Positions 62,406 through 64,000 of a stretch of 64,000 nucleotides of DNA are shown here, one piece after another. The notes beneath the pieces were generated by a model. The model saw only the letters and a list, made by a program, of their open reading frames with translations, was not told the origin of the DNA and made no database searches. Positions within the stretch are counted from its first letter, which is position 1; every line of letters starts with the position of its first letter. Both the position numbers and the translations under genes were made by a program. Source of the DNA: Lasiodiplodia sp. COLG20 (Eukaryota > Ascomycota > Dothideomycetes > Botryosphaeriales > Botryosphaeriaceae); the NCBI GenBank assembly GCA_009801085.1, contig VNWV01000005.1, positions 620,001 through 684,000 of the forward strand, in the 5' to 3' direction.

Positions 62406-64000
62406 TTATTTACCCGCAGGCCCGCTCCACTCCTCGATCCAAAACCGCAAGAACTTCCCAACAAGCTCCTCATCCACCGGCGTCCCTCCACGCAAGCTCG
62501 GCGCAAACTTCCTCGCCTCGGTCATATCAAACACGGGATGCGGCTCCGTCCCCACGGTACCATACCTCTTCCTGAAGAACTCCAACAGCTTCACGGGCGG
62601 GTTCCTCTCGGCATCCTGCTCGCTCCGCTCCAACCGCCTGACCCACTCCCGCGCCGGCACGGCGTCAAACTCCAACCCGGCCTTCCTCAGCGCCGGCAAG
62701 AACTCCCCGTTCCACCTCACCAGCCGCTCGTTCTCGACATGCCAAACCCTGAACTGGCCGCCTGCTCCACCCGCCGTCTCCGCCGCGGTATCAGCAAACG
62801 CCAACTCCACGACCGCCCTCGCCGCGACATCGACGGGCAGCCACGCGAGCTCTTCTTCGTCATCCGCGTTCTCGACGACGGGCAGCGCGCCGACCGTCAG
62901 CGCCGCCCGCACCGTCGTCGGGATCGCCTCAGCCGTGTTCCACACGCCGTGCGCCGTGTCGCCGCACAGCTGCCCGACGCGCAGCACGCGGGCGTCGACA
63001 CCAGCGGCAGCGGACGCAGCAGCGGCGCACATGCGCTCGGCGACCCACTTGCTCTGCCCGTACCCCATGCCCTCGGCGACGGCGGACCAGGGGTGCAGGG
63101 ACTCGGCGATAGCAGTCCTTTTGGCATGACCGCCATCGCCACTGGCGCCATGCTCCTCGCCAGAGTCAGACGAGCCTGGAGACGACGGCACAGGCGACGC
63201 TCCCGCCGACGATGACGTCGATGGCGCCACCTCCGCCACCGCCGGCGGGCCGCCGGCCCGCAGCGCGGCAGCGATACTGGATACGAACGCGACGACCGGT
63301 TTACGTGCGAGTGGCGACGCCGCGGCTAGTTGGAGTAGCGCGTGCGTCGGCGCGAGGCAGCTCGCGTCGAAGCTGCGCAGCGCGCGGTTGAAGTCGACGG
63401 CCCAGGCGGCGTGGATGATGCGCGTCGTCGTCGATGCGAGCTCGGCGAAGACGGCTGGCGGTAGGCCGAGGGAGGGCGAGGACGCGGAGAGGGAGGAGAG
63501 GTCGCAGGGGATGGGGGAGATTTTGGAGAGGATGGCGGGGGACGGGAGGAGGTGGGAGTGCAAGAGGGCGGCGCGGATGCGGGAGAGGGCGGACGTGGTA
63601 TCGGGGGCGCGGACGAGGCAGTGGATGGTGGCGATGTGTGGGTTGGGGAGGAGGGTGGAGAGGATGTGGATGCCGAGGGCGCCGGTGGCGCCGGTCAAGA
63701 GCTGGGATGGGAGTTTTGGTTAGGGTGGGTGTGGGTGGTGGATGGGGGGAGAGGACTTACGATTGACTCCTTTTCGGGGTTGGGGATGGTGCCGGGGGTG
63801 GGAGTGTCGAAGGTCGAGTATTTCTCCAGAAGACGCACGGCGAGCTCTTCGGCCGACTGCGGGCCGCCGTTCTCCTGCCCGGCTCGGACGTCCAGCAAGT
63901 GAGCGGTCAGGAGCTCGACGCTCGGGTGGTCAAAGACGACGTTGGTGGCAAGCGTGCGGCCGCCCAGGTTGACTCTCTTCAGTAGTCGAGACCGGACATT
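62406..64000 (-). CDS. NRPS-like adenylating reductase, PCP end and terminal reductase domain (5' part outside the window)
   Basis: Minus strand; the gene enters from the right edge. Visible exons are 64000-63761 (open at the edge) and 63701-62406, with a 59 bp GT-AG intron. The first 80 visible residues end a carrier-protein region (GGRTLATNVVFDHPSVELL). The second exon is a thioester-reductase domain of the NAD_binding_4 type: Rossmann TGATGALG at its start, CLVRAPD, the HAAWAVDFN and VAFVSS strands, catalytic Tyr-Lys in GYGQSKWVAE, and a RVGQL block. A Ser/Gly/Glu-rich insertion of about 35 residues lies before the Tyr. The R domain reduces the tethered acyl thioester to an aldehyde or alcohol. 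The A-T-R layout fits aryl-acid or amino-acid reductases; alpha-aminoadipate reductase (Lys2) is the alternative, but the insertion is unlike it. The start and the A domain are outside the window. Confidence 0.85.

Overview
The window is nuclear DNA of a filamentous ascomycete (Pezizomycotina, perhaps a Dothideomycete; the class is a guess). The evidence is small 45-140 bp GT-AG introns with CTRAY-like branch sites, HET-domain and STAND/NLR genes, a VTC polyphosphate-polymerase subunit, a fungal hybrid histidine kinase, RCF2, and an NRPS-like reductase cut by the right edge. Exon joins were placed by hand from reading frame, splice consensus and protein family pattern. The weakest joins are named in their entries.

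Left part (1-15 kb), mostly conserved genes: the 3' end of a probable ARS-binding protein 2 gene, a three-exon hybrid histidine kinase with PAS-type sensing regions, a three-exon VTC2/VTC3-like SPX protein, an SDR with a mitochondrial-type leader, and the four-exon respiratory supercomplex factor RCF2 on the minus strand.

Middle (16-56 kb), an accessory region rich in recognition genes: three HET-domain genes (16.3, 24.4 and 35.7 kb), a degenerate HNH-type protein (20.7 kb), two large NLR-like genes in tandem on the minus strand (42.7-47.4 kb, and 48.3-52.6 kb with an alpha/beta-hydrolase N-terminus), and an ankyrin-repeat gene (54.4 kb). Between them lie secreted or surface genes: a DUF7707-type type I membrane protein, a cysteine-free small secreted protein, a GMC oxidoreductase, a CE16-type GDSL esterase, a type-B carboxylesterase, and a cytosolic catalase-peroxidase that could detoxify peroxide made by the GMC enzyme. 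A tiny three-exon PMP3 gene whose first coding exon is only the ATG sits at 22.3-22.7 kb.

Right part (56-64 kb): a GST-like protein, a triose-phosphate/sugar transporter, about 2.5 kb without an intact gene but with decayed coding-like sequence, and the PCP-reductase end of an NRPS-like adenylating reductase. A probable 5S rRNA relic lies near 57.95 kb.

The most interesting theme is the concentration of HET, NLR and ankyrin genes with small secreted or membrane genes beside them, which suggests an allorecognition or innate-immunity island. That is inference from domain content, not demonstrated function.
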